Positions 9,462 through 18,915 of a DNA stretch of 64,000 nucleotides are shown here, one piece after another. The position numbers and the translations under genes were made by a program. Position 1 is the stretch's first letter. The number at the start of each line of letters is the position of its first letter. Origin of the DNA: Gloeobacter kilaueensis JS1 (lineage in GTDB: Bacteria; Cyanobacteriota; Cyanobacteriia; Gloeobacterales; Gloeobacteraceae); contig NC_022600.1 in assembly GCF_000484535.1 (NCBI RefSeq), forward strand, positions 1,674,001-1,738,000. Reading direction: 5' to 3'. The notes under the pieces were generated by a model. That model saw only the letters and a program-made list of their open reading frames with translations. It had not been told where the DNA came from and did not search any database.

Positions 9462-10220
9462 ATGCTGGCAAGGCGGATCGTGCCCTGTCTGGACGTGCAG
9501 GCGGGCCGGGTGGTGAAGGGAATCAACTTTGTCGGCCTGCGGGATGCGGGCGACCCGGTGGCTCTGGCAAAGCTGTACGACGAGCAGGGGGCGGATGAGC
9601 TGGTCTTTCTCGACATCGCTGCCACCCACGAGCAGCGGGCGATCTTGATCGATGTGGTCCGGCGCACCGCCGAGCAGGTCTTCATTCCTCTTACTGTCGG
9701 GGGGGGCATCGCCGATCTGGAGACGATCCAGGCGCTGCTGGCTGCCGGGGCGGACAAGGTGAGCCTCAACTCCGCCGCCGTGCGCGACCCGGAGCTGATC
9801 GCCCGGGCTGCCGATCGCTTCGGTACCCAGTGCGTCGTGCTTGCCATCGATGCGCGCTCGCGCTCTGGCGGTGGCTGGGAAGTTTACGTGCGGGGCGGGC
9901 GTACCCCGACCGGCATCGACGCGATCGAGTGGGCGATCGAGGGCGAGCGGCGCGGGGCGGGTGAGATTTTGCTCACCAGTATGGACGCCGACGGCACCCG
10001 CGCCGGATACAATCTGCAACTCACGCGGGCGGTGGCCGAAGCGGTCCAGTTGCCGGTCATTGCCTCCGGCGGGGCCGGTAGCTGCGAGCATATCCGCGCT
10101 GCCCTCACCGCAGGCAAAGCCCAGGCCGCCCTCATCGCTTCGCTCTTGCACTACGGCGAGCTGAATGTCGCCCAGATCAAGGCGGATCTGGCTCACCACG
10201 CTGTGGCCGTCCGACGATGA
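9462..10220 (+). CDS. hisF: Imidazole glycerol phosphate synthase cyclase subunit
   Basis: A 252-residue TIM barrel that closes the imidazole ring from PRFAR using ammonia delivered by HisH, in histidine synthesis. The N-terminus [20 protein letters not shown] carries catalytic Asp11 in PCLDV; the second catalytic Asp lies in VVLAIDARS near residue 130. The phosphate-binding Gly segments ([25 protein letters not shown]) are intact. AGGAG lies about eleven bases before the ATG. It overlaps the next gene by four bases (ATGA), which suggests translational coupling. hisH is not nearby. Confidence 0.96.
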   Translation: MLARRIVPCLDVQAGRVVKGINFVGLRDAGDPVALAKLYDEQGADELVFLDIAATHEQRAILIDVVRRTAEQVFIPLTVGGGIADLETIQALLAAGADKVSLNSAAVRDPELIARAADRFGTQCVVLAIDARSRSGGGWEVYVRGGRTPTGIDAIEWAIEGERRGAGEILLTSMDADGTRAGYNLQLTRAVAEAVQLPVIASGGAGSCEHIRAALTAGKAQAALIASLLHYGELNVAQIKADLAHHAVAVRR

Positions 10221-10837
10221 ACGGTTTTTTGCGCAACCTGCCCATCGTCGCTGGTTGCCTGGGAGGCAGCCTGGTGATGCTCAACCATCTGCTATCTGCT
10301 CCAGCCCAGCAGACGCGCGCGGAGGCCCTGGGGCTGCTGCTCGCTGGAATCTTGATTCTGGTCGGTCTGCTGCAGCAACAGGCCCAACCGCTGCCCAGCC
10401 CTGAGGTGCAACTGACCGGCAAGGCGCTTGAGTGGATCAACCCCCGCTTTGGCCGGCTGGAGGTCAGTCTGGCCCTCGTCCGTCGGCTTTTACTGGAGCA
10501 GACAGCTACCCGCAGCCTGCTGGTCTGGTGGCAGGGGGAGGTAGTGCTGCGGGCCGGTGTTTTTGAAACAGAAGCGCCCCTCAAACCAGGGCCAATCGTC
10601 GAGCGGGTGTTGCGCACCGGTAAGCCGGTATATCTGGTGGATTTGCGTTTATTTCCTGGTCGAATCGAGTTTGATTATCTGCCCGCGAATCTGCAGGCGC
10701 TGGTCTGTCAACCGATCTTGGATCGGGGAGTATTGCTGGCAGGTAGCGCTGCGGTGCGCAGTTTTTCAAACCAGGAGCTGGCCTGTTTGGCCCTGCTGGC
10801 CGAGCATCTGGGGACGCGGCTGGAGCAGGGAGTCTAG
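10217..10837 (+). CDS. Cofactor assembly of complex C subunit B-like membrane protein
   Basis: A 206-residue protein. It starts with two hydrophobic segments (residues 8-27, [18 protein letters not shown], and 37-53, [17 protein letters not shown]), followed by a soluble GAF-like domain (residues 70-205). The layout resembles the CCB2/CCB4 family, called cofactor assembly of complex C subunit B in cyanobacteria. CCB proteins attach heme ci to cytochrome b6 of the b6f complex. It overlaps hisF by four bases. The assignment rests on layout and recalled similarity; a GAF-containing membrane protein of unrelated role is the main alternative. Confidence 0.55.
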   Translation: MNGFLRNLPIVAGCLGGSLVMLNHLLSAPAQQTRAEALGLLLAGILILVGLLQQQAQPLPSPEVQLTGKALEWINPRFGRLEVSLALVRRLLLEQTATRSLLVWWQGEVVLRAGVFETEAPLKPGPIVERVLRTGKPVYLVDLRLFPGRIEFDYLPANLQALVCQPILDRGVLLAGSAAVRSFSNQELACLALLAEHLGTRLEQGV

Positions 10838-10993
10838 AGCGCCGATTCTGTCGGTCTGCGCTTATCTTTGCGATCCCAAAACTTCTGCTCGCAGGCGACA
10901 GTTATTTCTGTCAAAAGGCGGAAGTAGCAAATTCGTACAGATTCCTACACTGGCAATCAGCAGGGTACATCGCAGAGTGGAGTCGAAAGAAAC

Positions 10994-11404
10994 ATGACTG
11001 AAAATACCCAAGATCGGATCAAAATTGCTCTGCGCGAGCTGGAGGCAGATGGTCGTCTACCGATGAATGCGGGTCAGCTGGTCGAGGAATTGATGAAGGT
11101 CACCAACCTTGCCCGCAGCACCGTTTACCGTTACCAGCGGCAGTGGCGGCGCTACGCCCGTCCGCCCCGGACGTCGCTGGACGAGGATCTGACGACGGCC
11201 AATCCGCAGCAGCGGTTTTTGATCAGCATCCGGATGCCCGCAGACCTGCTGCGCTGGCTGAAGGCAGAGGGTGAGGCGCGCAACATGGGCTACCAGTCTC
11301 TCATCGTCGCCTTGCTGTACTGGAACAAGGACAATCCCTTGTTGATGGAAAATCTCTGGGAGAGCGACGAAGAGGACGAGTTCCCGCTAGTCGAGTCCAG
11401 CTAG
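10994..11404 (+). CDS. Predicted DNA-binding protein with HTH-like and ribbon-helix-helix-like parts
   Basis: A 136-residue protein. The N-terminal half (MTENTQDRIKIALRELEADG, then LVEELMKVTNLARSTVYRYQ RQWRRYARP) looks like a helix-turn-helix that would read DNA, with a basic recognition helix. The C-terminal half (ISIRMPADLLRWLKAEGEAR NMGYQSLIVALLY) resembles a CopG/BrnA-like ribbon-helix-helix. The acidic tail ends SDEEDEFPLVESS. No partner toxin is next to it. A local transcription regulator is the simplest reading. The stop overlaps the stop of the convergent histidine kinase by four bases. Confidence 0.55.
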   Translation: MTENTQDRIKIALRELEADGRLPMNAGQLVEELMKVTNLARSTVYRYQRQWRRYARPPRTSLDEDLTTANPQQRFLISIRMPADLLRWLKAEGEARNMGYQSLIVALLYWNKDNPLLMENLWESDEEDEFPLVESS

Positions 11405-13359
11405 TCTACGGGCAATGAACTGCCCACAGACTTTGCTGCAGCAGTCGCTTGCCCTGTCTGTGTGCTGGTTGGCATCTGCCAGCGCAGGAGCACTCTTGTG
11501 CCGCCTTCCGGGCGGGCGACCCGCTGCCAGTCACCGCCAGTGAGTTCGCCGGCAATCGTATTCATCACCTTGGTGCCGTAACCGCCGCCGGTGGTCGCTG
11601 TACCGGGGCTGGGGCCATCGTTTTCGACGATCAAGTAGGCTTCGCTGTCCGACTGGCCCAGTTCGACCCAGAGCAGTGCCGCTCCGTGGGGCTGGGCGTG
11701 GCGGATGACGTTGGTGAGCGCTTCTTTAAAAAAACGAAACAGATCCTCCCGCGCATCGAGCCAGCGGCTGTCCGCTGCCGGTTCGATGAGTGGACGGATT
11801 CGCCGCTCGATGGCGAGCTTTAATTCACCGCTGTCGCGAAGCCGGTCCAGTTCAGCGTGCAGACCAGCGTGCAGGCCGTCTTTGAGAGCTGGGGTGATCT
11901 CAAGCTTGGCTGCCACCTCCCGCAGGTCGTTCAGCTCGATGCGGATGTCGCGCCCGACCGCCTGCAGTGCCAGGATCGCCTCATCGATAGCCTGGGCCTC
12001 GGGCGACTGGCCGGGTAGGCCCAACAGCAAATCTTCGAGTTTGTCCATGACCAGCTTCATCTCCTGCAGGGGCCGGTCGTGGATGTCGGTGGCCACCCGA
12101 AACAACAATTTTTTGGTCTGGTTGAGGATCGCCTCGCGCTCCGCCCGCCGCAGGCGATTGATTTCTTCTTGCTGGGCTAAAAAGCGCGCCTGGGTGGCCG
12201 CCCGGCTGCGCAGATAAAAAAGCGTGTTGCCCGCAAAGACGAAGGCGGCGAGCATCGGCATCACCGGCAACAGCAGCGTCGGTTCACTGCGCAGGCAGAC
12301 AAACACCAGCAGGGCAAAGGCGACGAGCAGGCCGCTCACCAGTATCCGGGCGGGCTTGAGGGTAAAGCACAAGCCGCTTACCATCCCAAAGCCCAGAACC
12401 AGCAGCAGATCCCAGGGCGGAGGCAGGGTACGGTCGCTCTGGCCGGTGAGCAGGTCGCCGACGATGTTGGCGTGCAGGTCGAGGGCGTCCATCGAACCGA
12501 AGGGCGTCTCGACTGTGGTCGCCTCCGGGTGATCATCGACGTGGCCGACGATCACGAGCTTGCCTCGAAAGCGGTCGAGGACAGTTTTGTCAGGCAGCGG
12601 GCCGCAGCCCTCGAACGGGTCCGGCGGGCACAGCAGCTCGACCGGGTACTCGCTGAAGGTGCGGTCCGGTCCAAAAAAATGGATCCGATCGTTCGCTCCG
12701 GGCGCGTGGGGAGAATAACCCAAAAACTTGCGCACCGCCAGAAAATCGGCGGAGAAAAAAGACTGCAGGCCACCGCCGTCGAGGCGGTTGAGGTTGACTG
12801 CTACCTGGGTGCGGCGCACGATGTTGTCGGGATCGACGAGAAATTGCCGCACACCGATCAGATCGTCGAGGGGTACTTTCAGTTGCAGGTCGTCGCCGTA
12901 GGGCAGCAGGTTGTTGAAAGTATCCACCTGGCGGTTGTTAAAAGGAACCGCCTCCAGCACCACCTGCCGGTCGTAGCGGGCGATGGCGTCGTGCAGGGGC
13001 CGGTCGTATTGATCGTCGGGGTTGCCCAGTTTGCTGAAGCTGTTGGGCAGCGTCAGCAGCACCACCTTTGCCTTCGCTGCGGTTAAAAGTCGCTTGAGCA
13101 GGGCGGCGTAGGAGGCGGGCTCCAGATAAAAATCTGGGGGTCTGTGGCCTCTAATCTGGCCGTCGATCCCGAGAATCACCACCTCTTTGGGCACCGGCGA
13201 TTGGACCTGGAAGCGCGCGAGCCAGTCGCGGCTCTGGCGATCGAGCGAGATCAAGGGGGTGAGCGGAATGATCAAACCCCAGAACGCTCCCCAACCCAGG
13301 CCCACCAGGGCTCCCAGCAAGCGGTTGTTGGAGCGCACGCCACTCATAGGCACCAGCAT
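11401..13359 (-). CDS. CHASE2-domain sensor histidine kinase (NarL/LytS-like class)
   Basis: A 652-residue membrane sensor kinase. An N-terminal membrane segment (LGALVGLGWGAFWGLIIPLT) is followed by an extracytoplasmic CHASE2 domain (about residues 35-310; VVILGIDGQIRGHRPPDFY, LVIVGHVDDHPEATTVETPF). Three membrane spans then lie near 325-395. A HisKA_3-type dimerisation domain has the phosphoacceptor His427 in TDIHDRPLQEMK. The HATPase domain contains FKEALTNVIRHAQPHG (N box) and a glycine-rich GGGYGTKVMNTIAGEL region. No response regulator lies beside it, although the small HTH/RHH-like protein is convergent with it. Confidence 0.88.
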   Translation of the reverse strand: MLVPMSGVRSNNRLLGALVGLGWGAFWGLIIPLTPLISLDRQSRDWLARFQVQSPVPKEVVILGIDGQIRGHRPPDFYLEPASYAALLKRLLTAAKAKVVLLTLPNSFSKLGNPDDQYDRPLHDAIARYDRQVVLEAVPFNNRQVDTFNNLLPYGDDLQLKVPLDDLIGVRQFLVDPDNIVRRTQVAVNLNRLDGGGLQSFFSADFLAVRKFLGYSPHAPGANDRIHFFGPDRTFSEYPVELLCPPDPFEGCGPLPDKTVLDRFRGKLVIVGHVDDHPEATTVETPFGSMDALDLHANIVGDLLTGQSDRTLPPPWDLLLVLGFGMVSGLCFTLKPARILVSGLLVAFALLVFVCLRSEPTLLLPVMPMLAAFVFAGNTLFYLRSRAATQARFLAQQEEINRLRRAEREAILNQTKKLLFRVATDIHDRPLQEMKLVMDKLEDLLLGLPGQSPEAQAIDEAILALQAVGRDIRIELNDLREVAAKLEITPALKDGLHAGLHAELDRLRDSGELKLAIERRIRPLIEPAADSRWLDAREDLFRFFKEALTNVIRHAQPHGAALLWVELGQSDSEAYLIVENDGPSPGTATTGGGYGTKVMNTIAGELTGGDWQRVARPEGGTRVLLRWQMPTSTQTGQATAAAKSVGSSLPVD

Positions 13360-13395
13360 AGCCGCTCAGGTTCCCCACCCGAGCAGGCTGTGCGG

Positions 13396-14328
13396 CTAGC
13401 GGAGCACCTCGACTTTGACCCGCGCCACACCGGCGCTGATCATGCCCAGTACCTGAGCGGCGCGGGGCGAGAGATCGAGCACACGGCCCGACACGAAGGG
13501 ACCGCGATCGAGTACCTTGACGGTCACCTGTTTGCCGTTGCTGAGGTTGGTGACCCGGATGAGCGTACCGAAGGGCAGAGCCCGGTGGGCGGCGAGCAGA
13601 CTGTCCTGCCGTAGCACAGCGCCGCTTGAGGTGCGACGGTTCAAAAAAGTGTTGCCGTACCAGGAAGCGAGACCCTGAAAAGCGTGGACGACCGTGCCGC
13701 CCAGGGCGTCGAGGAAGTTCGCTGCAGGCTGAGCTGCGAGCGATGAGGAGGGCTGATCGCTGTCACCCAGTTCCGGGGCATTGCCGAAGTGGCGGCGCAG
13801 GCGATTGGCGATCTGCAGCGCCGTCGCTTTTTCTGAAAGAGCCTGGCTGGTGCTGATGCGCACACCCTGGTCGATGGTGAGCAGTTCCTGGTCCTTGCCG
13901 GCGACGATTGCGTAGTGCTTGCCGTCGAAGCGCACGCGAATGTCGCTGCCGGGGGTGTGGTCCCACTGCAACTGGTTGACCTTGGAACTGATGATGCTGG
14001 CCCGTTCGAGTGGAGCGCTCTCGCCGCCGCTCACCGAAAGCAACGGCAGCGTACCCAGGTAGACGACGGTAGTCTTGAATTCGGGCATCTCTTGAATGTG
14101 GGCAGGTACCTGATCGGCCTCGGTACTGGTGCTGCCCAACTTCAACGGACTCTGTTCGACTGACAGGGAAGTGCTGCCCGGTTGCTGGAAGCTCGTCTGT
14201 GTACTTGTGAGCTTGCCGCCCGTCACCGGAAGGTCTTGGGCCGTAGCGGTCTGAGCATTCGCCGCTGCGACGTTTAGCATTGCCACGCAAATGAGCGCAA
14301 CAATGAGGTCTTTGATGGAGTGGACCAT
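13396..14328 (-). CDS. RlpA-like septal/peptidoglycan-associated double-psi beta-barrel protein
   Basis: A 310-residue exported protein. The start at 14328 (MVHSIKDLIVALICVAMLNV) follows a GAGGAG ribosome site and begins a signal peptide ending near ANAQT; an upstream ATG at 14367 would place a non-signal leader in front. The C-terminal domain (about residues 215-310) is the RlpA-like DPBB: GLASWYGNTFLNRRTSSG, AAHRALPFGTLIRVTNL, VKVLDRGPFVSGRVLDLS. RlpA proteins are lytic transglycosylases or structural factors acting on denuded peptidoglycan at septa. The central region (residues 30-210) is low-complexity and unassigned. Confidence 0.85.
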   Translation of the reverse strand: MVHSIKDLIVALICVAMLNVAAANAQTATAQDLPVTGGKLTSTQTSFQQPGSTSLSVEQSPLKLGSTSTEADQVPAHIQEMPEFKTTVVYLGTLPLLSVSGGESAPLERASIISSKVNQLQWDHTPGSDIRVRFDGKHYAIVAGKDQELLTIDQGVRISTSQALSEKATALQIANRLRRHFGNAPELGDSDQPSSSLAAQPAANFLDALGGTVVHAFQGLASWYGNTFLNRRTSSGAVLRQDSLLAAHRALPFGTLIRVTNLSNGKQVTVKVLDRGPFVSGRVLDLSPRAAQVLGMISAGVARVKVEVLR

Positions 14329-14667
14329 TTCGGACTCCTCACTGTTTCGACTGGGAAACCATACCACATCCTGGGAAGAGCTGTCAGCCTGAAACAGAAA
14401 AATCGGTTCTCAAGGGTCTTGACAAGCTCTCGATTGCGTGTGATGTTACCGCGAACACACTCCAGAAGACAGTACCTTAAACAGGGGAACTTGGGACTTC
14501 CCACCGTCCGGCGGCGTCCGGCGCAGGACCTACCTTCCGAAACAGATTGATATTCCACCAGAAGATAGACGAATCGGCAACTGCTTTTCTCCTAAGGTTG
14601 TGAGAAAGAAAGGCTGCACGAATCTGCGTGCCTCGCGGCCCCCAGGCAGCCTTAAAAAGGAGCACCC
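14329..14667. other. 339-bp divergent intergenic region
   Basis: Lies between the divergent rlpA-like and small secreted-protein genes and must hold both promoters. A TTGACA at about 14419-14424 on the plus strand has no good TATAAT partner at standard spacing (TGTTAC 19 bp on), so I do not call it a promoter. No RNA gene or conserved small frame could be recognised. Confidence 0.3.
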
Positions 14668-15108
14668 ATGTCCAAGCGTTTCATTCCCTTTTTGATTGCT
14701 GCAGCTGTCGTTGTTCAGAGTCCGTCCTTGATGGCCGGGGCGCAGGCTGAGCCGGTCTTTACGCTGGCCCAGGTTTCCGCCGAGCGGCGGCCTGAGGTGG
14801 TCAATATCGACCGCTTTCAAGTCAGCCCAAATGACAAATTCGAGCCAGGAACCAAACTGGTATTTCGGGTGGAAGGCACAGCAAATGCAAAAGCTTTTCT
14901 CACTATTCCCGGCTCGACAGACCCGCTGCCGATGGAGGAAGTAAAGCCCGGCATCTACGAAAGGGCGTATACGGTCAGGGCGGACGACGACCTGACCAAG
15001 CGCTTTGTAAATGTCCGTGCCGACCTCAAGCGAGGGCAGAACGTGACGACGGCGACGCTCAAGCCGGGAGAGAAGGCAGTCACCCCCGGCCAGGGCGTGA
15101 TCAAGTAA
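14668..15108 (+). CDS. Exported 146-residue protein of unknown function
   Basis: The N-terminus MSKRFIPFLIAAAVVVQSPS followed by LMAGAQAEPVF is a clear signal peptide with a predicted cleavage near AQA-EP. The mature part is beta-rich, with GTKLVFRVEGTANAKAFLTI and PMEEVKPGIYERAYTV, which looks like an immunoglobulin-type or similar small beta-sandwich that presents repeated loops. No cysteines or catalytic motif. AAGGAG sits ahead of the ATG (AAAAAGGAGCACCC). I cannot assign a family. It may act in the periplasm or on the outer surface. Confidence 0.65.
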   Translation: MSKRFIPFLIAAAVVVQSPSLMAGAQAEPVFTLAQVSAERRPEVVNIDRFQVSPNDKFEPGTKLVFRVEGTANAKAFLTIPGSTDPLPMEEVKPGIYERAYTVRADDDLTKRFVNVRADLKRGQNVTTATLKPGEKAVTPGQGVIK

Positions 15109-15121
15109 CAGCAAAATCGAT

Positions 15122-15161
15122 AAAAAATACTGGACCAGCCGATGTAAGCCACCGGCTGGTC
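15122..15161 (-). terminator. Rho-independent terminator of the acyl-CoA synthetase gene
   Basis: A perfect 9-bp stem (GACCAGCCG at 15133-15141, CGGCTGGTC at 15153-15161) with an 11-nt loop. On the minus strand it is followed, after a short spacer, by a run of six T (complement of 15122-15127). It lies 19 bp past the stop of the synthetase gene on that strand. Confidence 0.65.
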
Positions 15162-15179
15162 TGGCGCATCTTGATCGCT

Positions 15180-16688
15180 TCAAGCAGTGGGCATCTTGCG
15201 CAGTTCGCGCTTGAGAATTTTACCGGTAGCTGACTTTGGTAACTCGTCCATGATCGTCACCTGCTTGGGCACTTTGACGGCGGCGAGGCGCGCACGAGCG
15301 TACTGTACGATCTGCTCTTCGCTGGCCTGGGTGCCTTCTTTGAAACTCACGAAGGCGCGCACGACTTCGCCCTTGTCCGTATCTGGAATGCCCACCACCG
15401 CCACCTCCCGAATCGGCTCAAAGCCCAAAAGCACGTCCTCGACTTCGCGGGAGTAGACCTTTTCCCCGGCGACGATGATCATGTCCTTGAGCCGATCGAC
15501 GATAAAAAAGTAGCCGTCCTCGTCGCAGTAGCCCAGATCGCCGGTGCGCAGCCAGCCGTCGGCGAAGGCATCGGCGGTCGCCGCAGGCTGATTGAGATAG
15601 CCCTTGAAGACGTGGGGGCCGGAGACGACCAGTTCCCCCACTGCACCGGCAGCCAAAAACGCACCGCTCACCGGGTCGCGCACCGCCAGTTTGTGTTCCT
15701 GGGGCATGGGCGTGCCGATCGAACCCAATCGGGCGGGCCGCTCGGGTGGGCTGAGCGCTGCGTAGGGAGAGCACTCGGTCATCCCGTAGCCCTGGCGCAC
15801 CAGATCGCCGAAGCGTTCGGCAAACGCCTGCTCCAGTTGGGGCGGCAATGGCCCGCCGCCGCAGAGGATACAGCGCAGGTTGCTCGAAAGGCGTAGCTCC
15901 GGTGGAAAGCGCAGGATCGTGGCAAGCAGGCTGGGCACAGCCACCAGGATGCTCGTGCGCGGGTCGCTCAGGTGGGCGATGAGTCGCTTTGGGCTGAGGC
16001 GGTACTCGAAGCTGACCGTACCGCCCACCAGGGGAATAATCACCATCGCCGCCGTAAAGGCGAAGGCGTGGAACACCGGCAGAATACAAAAAAGATGGTC
16101 CGCCTCCGTCACCTGCAGCCGCTCGATGCCGGAGCGGGCGTTGGCAAGCAGGTTGCCGTGGCTGATGAGCGCCCCTTTGGGGTTGCCGGTGGTGCCGCTG
16201 GTATACATGATCTGGGCGATGTCATCTTCGTGGCGGTGGGCGATCGGGTAGTGGCCGGGGGTGGCGACGAGGCGGGCAAAATCGAGGTCGTTCTCTGCCC
16301 CGCTACCGATCACGATCGCCCTGAGACCCGGTAGCTCGGCCCGCAGCGGTGCCAGCACCGGCAAGAGCGCCTCGGGCAGGAGGATCGCCGCTGCCTCTGA
16401 GTCGTGCAGGATATAGCCCAGTTCGCGCCCGGTGAGTTGCGGATTGATGAGCACCGGTTCTGCCCCGAGCCGCCAGAGGGCGTGCATCGCGAGGGCGTAC
16501 TCCGGCAGGTTCGGCAGCAGCACCGCCACCCGCGCACCGGCGGCAAATCCCTCACAGGCGAGTGCGGCAGCCAGATTCTCGCTCAGGCCCGCAAGCTGGG
16601 CGTAGGTAAACGAGCGCCCATCGCCTTCGTAGACCACTTTGGCGGGAAAACGGGCCAGGCTGCTGTCGAGCAGGTGGGCGAGATTCAT
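15180..16688 (-). CDS. AMP-dependent (fatty) acyl-CoA synthetase
   Basis: A 502-residue ANL-superfamily ligase that activates a carboxylic acid as acyl-AMP and then acyl-CoA. The AMP-binding P-loop motif reads QIMYTSGTTGNPKGALISHG. Other conserved blocks are LRQGYGMTECSPYA-like (VRQGYGMTECSPYAAL), GWLRTGDLGYCDEDGYFFIV and the C-terminal catalytic lysine motif SATGKILKREL. Size fits the FadD/class of short long-chain synthetases. A GGAG site (AAGGAGTTCTTGCG) precedes the ATG. The PlsC-like gene lies 88 bp upstream on the same strand, so fatty-acid recycling into lipids is the likely job. Confidence 0.88.
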   Translation of the reverse strand: MNLAHLLDSSLARFPAKVVYEGDGRSFTYAQLAGLSENLAAALACEGFAAGARVAVLLPNLPEYALAMHALWRLGAEPVLINPQLTGRELGYILHDSEAAAILLPEALLPVLAPLRAELPGLRAIVIGSGAENDLDFARLVATPGHYPIAHRHEDDIAQIMYTSGTTGNPKGALISHGNLLANARSGIERLQVTEADHLFCILPVFHAFAFTAAMVIIPLVGGTVSFEYRLSPKRLIAHLSDPRTSILVAVPSLLATILRFPPELRLSSNLRCILCGGGPLPPQLEQAFAERFGDLVRQGYGMTECSPYAALSPPERPARLGSIGTPMPQEHKLAVRDPVSGAFLAAGAVGELVVSGPHVFKGYLNQPAATADAFADGWLRTGDLGYCDEDGYFFIVDRLKDMIIVAGEKVYSREVEDVLLGFEPIREVAVVGIPDTDKGEVVRAFVSFKEGTQASEEQIVQYARARLAAVKVPKQVTIMDELPKSATGKILKRELRKMPTA

Positions 16689-16776
16689 CGCAAGAACTCC
16701 TTGACTCTGGTTTTACTGTAGGTCGCTCGCCCCTTGCCGGGAGCGGGAAGGGGACAGTTTTTGAGCCGTCCCCGAT

Positions 16777-18105
16777 TTAGATCAGCCCTTCGAGGGCCGC
16801 CTGCAGATCGGAAGTCAGTGTTGCCACAGCCTGCTTCGCCCCCTGGCGATTGCTCTTATAGGCGGCGAAGCGCTCGCTCACCGACAGCGGCTCCCCGACG
16901 CTCACCCGCACCTGTTGTTGACCGAGGGAGGGCACCTGCAGCGGATCCTCGCCCTTGAGGCGGCGGACGGTGCGCTGGGCGATGAGGGCAGTCTCAGCGA
17001 AGCGATCGGCGGTCGGTTTGCTGCGCACGTAGCTGCCGGTGACGGCGACGAAGCTCTCGACTAAGCGCATGTGCCACATCCGCAGGTCGGTCTCCTCTGC
17101 GATCAAGTTGGCAAGGCCGCGCTCGGTGGGACTGAGATTGCCCAGTTCGTCGCGGAAGATCCGCTCCCAGCCTGCCTGCTCGATGCGGCGGCAGCGGTCG
17201 ATGAGGCTGCCTTTGCCCGGCAGATCAAAAAATTGCTCCGCCACCTGCAGGGCGGCTTCTAGAAGGGCGGTGAGCCTCGCAGCAAAATCCGGCTGTACTT
17301 CGAGCTTGCGCTGATAAAAGCGGCTGTAGAAATTTTCCACCTGGCCAAGGATGCGGTCGCCGACGCGCAGGAGCCGCTCGTAGCGATCGAGGCCGCTCAT
17401 CGAAGCGAGCCCCGTATCGCGTTCGAGTTCGGCGAGCAGCCGATCGAGGGCCTGCCAGGGCGGCTGCAGGTAGCTGTACTGGATGCCCACCGGCACGATA
17501 AAGACCGCCTCGCTGCGTCCTGCCGCCGCCAGATCCTCGGCGCACCAGAAACCCAACTGGGCGATGCCCGGTTCTAAGGGACTTACGATCTCGCTGTGGC
17601 CGTTGGTGCCGCCTTCGGGAGCTGCCATGAGGGGCAGTGGGCCATTGACAAATAGCTCGCGGGCCGAGCGCAGACCGAGCCGGTCGAGTTTGCCGCGCTG
17701 GATCGAGGTGCCGCCCAGCCGGGGCAACAGCCAGCCCACCGCCCTGCCTGCCCAGAGGGGAATACCCCGGTCATAGAGAAAAAAGGCGTGGATCGGTTCT
17801 TTTAGAGCGACGCCCCGCTCGCGGGCGACCCTGGGCACCGCCTGCGAAAGCAGATAGCCCATCGCAAACGGGTCGTAGGTGCTCGGGTGGCGAAAGGCGA
17901 GCAAAAAGCGCACCTTGCCCGCCTGAAAATCGCGATAAAGATCGACCAGCCGCTCGACCTGCTCGGTGCGGATTGCCGCGAGCGGCGTCTGCCAGCGCAG
18001 CCACAGAGGCAGCGCCATCGGCAGGAGAGCGACCAGCCACGGGTTGAGGGCCGGTGGCACAAATTGCAGCGGCGGCTGGGCCTGGATGAGCGGTCGGGAA
18101 GTCAT
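16777..18105 (-). CDS. PlsC-like 1-acyl-glycerol-phosphate acyltransferase domain protein
   Basis: A 442-residue protein with an acyltransferase fold. The HX4D catalytic motif is HPSTYD (His73, Asp78), and a second block, APEGGTNGHSE, provides the conserved EG(G/T) segment. The long C-terminal half (IFRDELGNLSPTERGLANLI, residues 270-440) is not typical of PlsC and has unknown role. Start taken at the ATG at 18105 (MTSRPLIQAQ) because upstream in-frame codons overlap the GNAT gene and look non-coding. It precedes the acyl-CoA synthetase on the same strand, consistent with acyl activation plus transfer to lipid. Confidence 0.75.
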   Translation of the reverse strand: MTSRPLIQAQPPLQFVPPALNPWLVALLPMALPLWLRWQTPLAAIRTEQVERLVDLYRDFQAGKVRFLLAFRHPSTYDPFAMGYLLSQAVPRVARERGVALKEPIHAFFLYDRGIPLWAGRAVGWLLPRLGGTSIQRGKLDRLGLRSARELFVNGPLPLMAAPEGGTNGHSEIVSPLEPGIAQLGFWCAEDLAAAGRSEAVFIVPVGIQYSYLQPPWQALDRLLAELERDTGLASMSGLDRYERLLRVGDRILGQVENFYSRFYQRKLEVQPDFAARLTALLEAALQVAEQFFDLPGKGSLIDRCRRIEQAGWERIFRDELGNLSPTERGLANLIAEETDLRMWHMRLVESFVAVTGSYVRSKPTADRFAETALIAQRTVRRLKGEDPLQVPSLGQQQVRVSVGEPLSVSERFAAYKSNRQGAKQAVATLTSDLQAALEGLI

Positions 18106-18262
18106 GGCGGCTGGAGGAAGACGTTGATATTTTAGGGGTTTTCGCCGGAAGACACTGCCGGTCCGCCGCCAGTCCTGGTCCTGCAACATAGCGAAGTTGC
18201 CCGCACTCGATACCGCCAACCTACGTTCCGGCGGGCGCAGCTGGGGGGAGGAGCGTGCCAGT

Positions 18263-18808
18263 TTAAGAACCGGTCTCAAACAATAGACTCACCTGATACA
18301 GCCCTTCCCCTGCCAGCCGCTCGATCGCAAAACCCAACTGGCGGCAGAGGGTGAGCATCGGCAGATTCGAGCAGAGCACGTAGCCTTCGAGCCGCTCAGC
18401 CTGGCTGGCCCTTGCGACAGCGATTGCCTTCTGGACCAGTTTGCGGCCCAACCCCAGCCGGTGCCAGGGATCGGCCACCAGTACGGCAAATTCGAGAACG
18501 CTGCTGCCTGAATCCACCAGCCGCACCACCCCCAACTCCGGTGCCCCATCCGGCAGTTGCACCGCCGTCAGCGCCAGTTCCCGGCTGCGATCAAAATGAA
18601 TAAAGCGCGCCATGTCGGCCTCGCTCACCTTCGAGCGCTCGAACTTTTGAAAGAAGCGCTGGTAGACCGACTGGGCCGAGCAGTTGGCAAAAAGTTCCCA
18701 GTGCAGCGGCAGATCGGGCGGTTCGAGGGGCCTTAAAAGTGCCGGTAAGCCGTTGCGCAACCGCCAGCTCTCCTCGGGCACCGGCCCCAAAAAACTCGCC
18801 TGCACCAT
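18263..18808 (-). CDS. GNAT-family acetyltransferase
   Basis: A 181-residue stand-alone GNAT domain. The N-terminal part, FANCSAQSVYQRFFQKFERS then MARFIHFDRSRELALTAV, matches the acetyltransferase domain fused to acyl-CoA synthetases of the Pat/YfiQ family. The acetyl-CoA pocket motif is visible in HRLGLGRKLVQKAIAVAR (R/Q-x-x-G-x-G/A). Pat-like proteins acetylate lysines of metabolic enzymes, notably AMP-forming acyl-CoA synthetases. One such synthetase lies two genes away on the same strand, which makes a regulatory link plausible but unproven. Confidence 0.75.
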   Translation of the reverse strand: MVQASFLGPVPEESWRLRNGLPALLRPLEPPDLPLHWELFANCSAQSVYQRFFQKFERSKVSEADMARFIHFDRSRELALTAVQLPDGAPELGVVRLVDSGSSVLEFAVLVADPWHRLGLGRKLVQKAIAVARASQAERLEGYVLCSNLPMLTLCRQLGFAIERLAGEGLYQVSLLFETGS

Positions 18809-18915
18809 CGCCTACCGCCTGCCACGCCACTCGAATAGTATAGCGACCGGTCCCGCCTGCCGGGTCGGTAGTCTGGGTTACTACAATTTCCGGATATTTC
18901 GGCTGAAGTAGCGCT

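Noticed and set aside
14405-14460. TTGACA near 14419 as a promoter of the secreted-protein gene
   Set aside because: The partner -10 is weak and 19 bp away; not specific enough in a 339-bp gap.
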